Shown here: positions 60,916 through 64,000 of the stretch, piece after piece
How positions within the stretch are numbered: position 1 is the stretch's first letter
Layout of the letters: each line of letters begins with the position of its first letter
DNA from: Taeniopygia guttata
Taxonomy: Eukaryota > Chordata > Aves > Passeriformes > Estrildidae
Direction: 5' to 3'
Length of the DNA: 64,000 bases
Assembly: GCF_048771995.1 (NCBI RefSeq)
Contig: NC_133026.1
Location: 107,380,001-107,444,000, forward strand
Program-made: the position numbers and the translations under genes
Notes under the pieces: generated by a model
Told to the model about the DNA's origin: nothing
Seen by the model: only the letters and a program-made list of their open reading frames with translations
Databases searched by the model: none

Positions 60916-63139
60916 AGTGTTGTTGCTTTGTGAAGAGCTAGAAGGAAGTTCCCCTGGTATAGGAGTTGACAAGAACTTTTGGGTCTCCATCTAATTAGGC
61001 TGTACACTGCTAGGAAATAGGCATCATGCTGTGCTTGCTTGTTTGCATCAGGTCAGACACACTCCAGCACAGCTCAGGTGTTTTGTAAAATGCAGGTGTA
61101 AACCATTTTTTTTCCTGAGATGGTGGTTGGTGAGGGTGAGAGAAAAGTTTTGGTCTCATAATTCACCAGCCTTAGAGAAAAAAAGGAATATCATGTTTCA
61201 GCGTTTAAATTGTCATAATTGTAAAGATTGGATACCTTTTATTTATAATGTCTCTATTGTTTTATTTGCGAATTAGACGGGAGGAATATTCTTTGTAGTG
61301 TGGCCATAGCTATGAAATTGATCTTCGGGGGGAGGTAATCTTGGCAGAATTTGCAACAAGAGAATGTATATTCCCTTTCTGAAGCACTTGATATTATGAA
61401 AACTGTATCTGTAGCTGTATCTGTGGTGATAGAGAAGTCCATAATTTTGAGATAGTCCCAGCTCAGCCATTGTGTTTCCTAGTATTTCAGCCTGCAGTCT
61501 GTGCTCAGAAGTGGAGTCCACAAATAGAAAGTAGACTGTAAAATAACTGGAAATTCTGGAATAGAAACCTTAACTTCATCCTTCTCTATATTCACTGTTT
61601 TGTAGTTCTACCAACTTACAGTTGCAGTCAGCACTTTTGCTGGATATGTGCATACAAGAGCGCTCTTCTTGTGTTACATTTTTTTTACCCCAAATTATAA
61701 CACGTTGCTGGGAGTGAGGAAGGTCAAGAAACACAACCCTTTGTAGTTTGTGCACACACACAAAATTAGCCTGCACCCACACAGACTGCAAGCAGAATAT
61801 GCCTTTATTGGAATCTGAATTTGAATTCTTGGATGCAAAAGCCATCTCTGTCCTGTCAGCCCATAGCCTCCCTATGGTCAGTGGTTTTCACAGGTGGCAC
61901 ACGTTTGGCAGGACCCCTTCAAGAGCACTGCTGTGGCTTCATGGCTGCAGGGAGCACCTGGACGTTCCTAGCTTGGCTGAGAGCTGCAAAGCTGATGATC
62001 CTCTGGCTTTGTTCCTCATGGGGCTGACAGTTTTACCTGCTGTCTGGATGCTGATGCCCACAGAATTGGTCTTTAGGCCTCACAGTTGTTTTGAATCCCA
62101 TCTTGCATCACTCCCATATCCAGGGGATTTTCACCAGGCTCCAGGAGAGACGAGGATTTATTATGATTAGGGATGCTCTGCTACAGTTTATTCAGTTTAG
62201 TTGCCTTCAACCAAGGACAGAAGGGAGGGAAATGAATCCTAATGCCTGGAGGAATTATTTCAGAAGGAGAAGATGGAAATTTGGTTAAATGATAATTTTT
62301 GAGAGTAGCAAGGAAATGGTCCTAATACCATCAACTATCCCAACCTGCTTGATCTGAGCTGTTGGGGTCCAGGTCAGCAGGTCATCTTTGACTACAAAAG
62401 AGGATAATTTCTACCTTAATGAGGCAAAGATGGCTTATTTCTGTCTAACAGATGGCAGTGGATATGAGTCATGCATCTGTCTGGGATGTATTTCTCTAAA
62501 CAAAGTAATTTGACCAGCAGTTTCCAGTAGCCCCATGCTCTTCCCTATCTCTTCAAAGTTTGCATGTGCTTTATAGACTCTGACCATTTACTATTATATC
62601 ACATTTGGGAGGAAGGAAATAAAACATAGTGGTAAAAATATGTTTATTTACATTTGGGAGCACCACATTGTTTCAAATCACAAAAAAATCACAAAAGCAC
62701 AAATGTGGAACCTGCTTGAAGTTCTTATATTGGTTTTTTGGTCTTCATCTTTTTTATTTTTTCCTGGCAGTACTCCAACCTGCAATGGGAAAGGAAGCAG
62801 AGGATGCTCAAACTGTTTGTATATTTACAGAGCTATTTGACTTTTAACAAGTTATTTTGAGAGTGCTGGACTTCTTCCTAATGATTTTGTATCTTCTAAT
62901 TATTCAGGAGCTCTGACTGGGATCTTTGCTGCAGCGGTCCTGCAGTGTGGATTCTAAAGTCTGATAAAGTGAGATTTAGTTTTGGAAGTGGTGTCTTGGA
63001 TCTGCCAGAGCATGCAGAGAGTTTCTCTCTGCTGCCAGTTTATGAGAAACTTGTAGAAAATTATCTTCGCGCTTTCCACCTTTCTTCACAGTTGAGGTGA
63101 GCCACAGGATTCAAATGTGTGTATACACACTTGTACACA
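60916..63139. other. Unique DNA, no gene seen
   Basis: No gene supported. The longest frame (61,748-62,170, plus, 140 codons) has no domain. The block 61,190-61,400 is smooth and may be conserved. A small repeat 'ctgtatctgt' occurs twice near 61,404. Confidence 0.55.
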
Positions 63140-63236
63140 GTGGAACTGTTCAAGCCTTACTTCCGAAGGGAATTGACCTAGAATGATATGATGACTCTGG
63201 GGCTGCAAGGATTTTCAATTCTAAGATATTGCAAGC
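63140..63236 (+). mobile_element. Old CR1/L3-like 3' tail
   Basis: 'ttgacctagaatgatatgatgactctggggctgcaagg' followed by 'attttcaattctaagatatt' follows the 3' end of ancient CR1/L3 elements (ttggactagatgacctctgaggtcccttccaactctaagattctatg). Divergence is high and upstream homology is lost. Confidence 0.4.
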
Positions 63237-63747
63237 TGACAGGTTCAGAAGCAGGGTCTGTCTCCAATTTGATTTTAGAAGCTGATTTTTCTTTTGATTT
63301 TAAAAGCTGCTTTCTGAAGGAAGTAATGGAATTTTAAGTGAAAAACCAACTTGCTCAAAGTATTTTTTTTTAAAGTATTAAGTATTTCTTTTCCTTTCAG
63401 CATCTCTGAAAATCACCAGGCAGATAGTTTTCCTGAGAAGGATTAGTCTGGGATATGACATGAACAATTTATTCCTTAAGCAAGTTTGAGCAAAGATAGT
63501 GAAACACCTGGTGTTTTTCAACTTCTGCTGTAAGTGGACTGATCTTTCCTTGAGCTTAGTAGGCTAAGTTAAATAGAAACTAGAACGAGGAACAAACCAG
63601 CAATCTTTACCATGTAACAGATTATTCAGGTCTAACTGAAGAAAGAATACAAGTTAGGATTCTATGTATATCCTTGAGAAGATAATTTCAAGATATCTGT
63701 ATCCAGATTTCTAAAGCAGTACAGGTTATATGGCTGCAGTGTGTACT

Positions 63748-63793
63748 AGTGTTCTCTCAAACTTTCAACTCAGTGTTCTCTCAAACTTTCAAC
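63748..63793 (+). repeat. 22-bp exact direct repeat
   Basis: 'agtgttctctcaaactttcaac' would read 22 bases and occurs at 63,748-63,769 and 63,772-63,793, separated by two bases (period 24). A recent local duplication in unique sequence. The remaining right-edge DNA (63,237-64,000) shows nothing else. Confidence 0.9.
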
Positions 63794-64000
63794 CAGATTT
63801 GACTGTGAAGTAAAAAATCTGAAGCAGTAATTATTCCATTTCACAAAGGTAAAGATATCCATCCTTGTGGGAAAAAGATTTCCTCCACATCTCTTTACAG
63901 TCCTAGACTGGCATGGTTGATGAGTGAGGTGCTTTTAAATAGCACCTTGCCTCCTGTTTTTGGAGTCTCCCTTGCTGGAGACATTCCAAACCCACTGGGA

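Noticed and set aside
61748-62170. 140-codon plus frame
   Set aside because: No recognisable motif; begins in an AC-rich patch and overlaps another frame of similar quality.

Overview
The window reads as non-coding vertebrate nuclear DNA, most likely from a bird. The best evidence is CR1 LINE sequence: two long CR1 copies with recognisable endonuclease or reverse-transcriptase protein pieces, and CR1 3' tails built of the octamer ATTCTATG. The low repeat density, the scarcity of other transposons, one small LTR fossil and two old MIR-type SINE cores also fit a bird (Neoaves, possibly a songbird, though the sequence alone does not prove this). Base composition is AT-rich and CpG-poor, apart from one short CpG cluster near 10.7-10.9 kb.

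I found no protein-coding gene that I can support. No open frame exceeds about 210 codons. The longest ones lie inside CR1, in simple repeats, or have no family signature and no convincing splice-site context. No tRNA, rRNA, known microRNA or CRISPR array was recognised. The stretch is best described as a gene desert or one very large intron.

Layout: 1-1,965 holds an old plus-strand CR1 (reverse transcriptase through the 3' part), split by about 690 bp of unrelated sequence. From 2 to 10.6 kb is unique AT-rich DNA with two candidate conserved or regulatory segments. 10.7-11.15 kb has a CpG/GATA cluster followed by an A/C-only tract. MIR fossils lie near 12.1 and 14.3 kb. A pentanucleotide array, (AAAAG)31, sits at 17.26-17.42 kb, and (TTA)n and (GTTT)n arrays lie at 20.2 and 22.2 kb. 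From 26 to 38 kb is unique DNA with several motif-dense candidate regulatory segments and two good palindromes. A GC-richer, LTR-like segment lies at about 39.6-40.1 kb. From 41 to 54.9 kb is mostly unremarkable DNA with simple repeats. 54.93-56.31 kb is a minus-strand CR1 that keeps endonuclease and tail but has lost its reverse-transcriptase core. 60.46-60.91 kb is a solo LTR with matching 4-bp target duplications. An old CR1/L3-like tail and a 22-bp direct repeat lie near the right edge.

The enhancer-like calls rest only on motif content and sequence texture; cross-species alignment would be needed to decide them. No gene network can be described. I see no convincing new multi-gene system here. 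The most checkable oddities are the interrupted CR1, the rearranged CR1, the solo LTR with exact ends, the long AAAAG array and the two palindromes.
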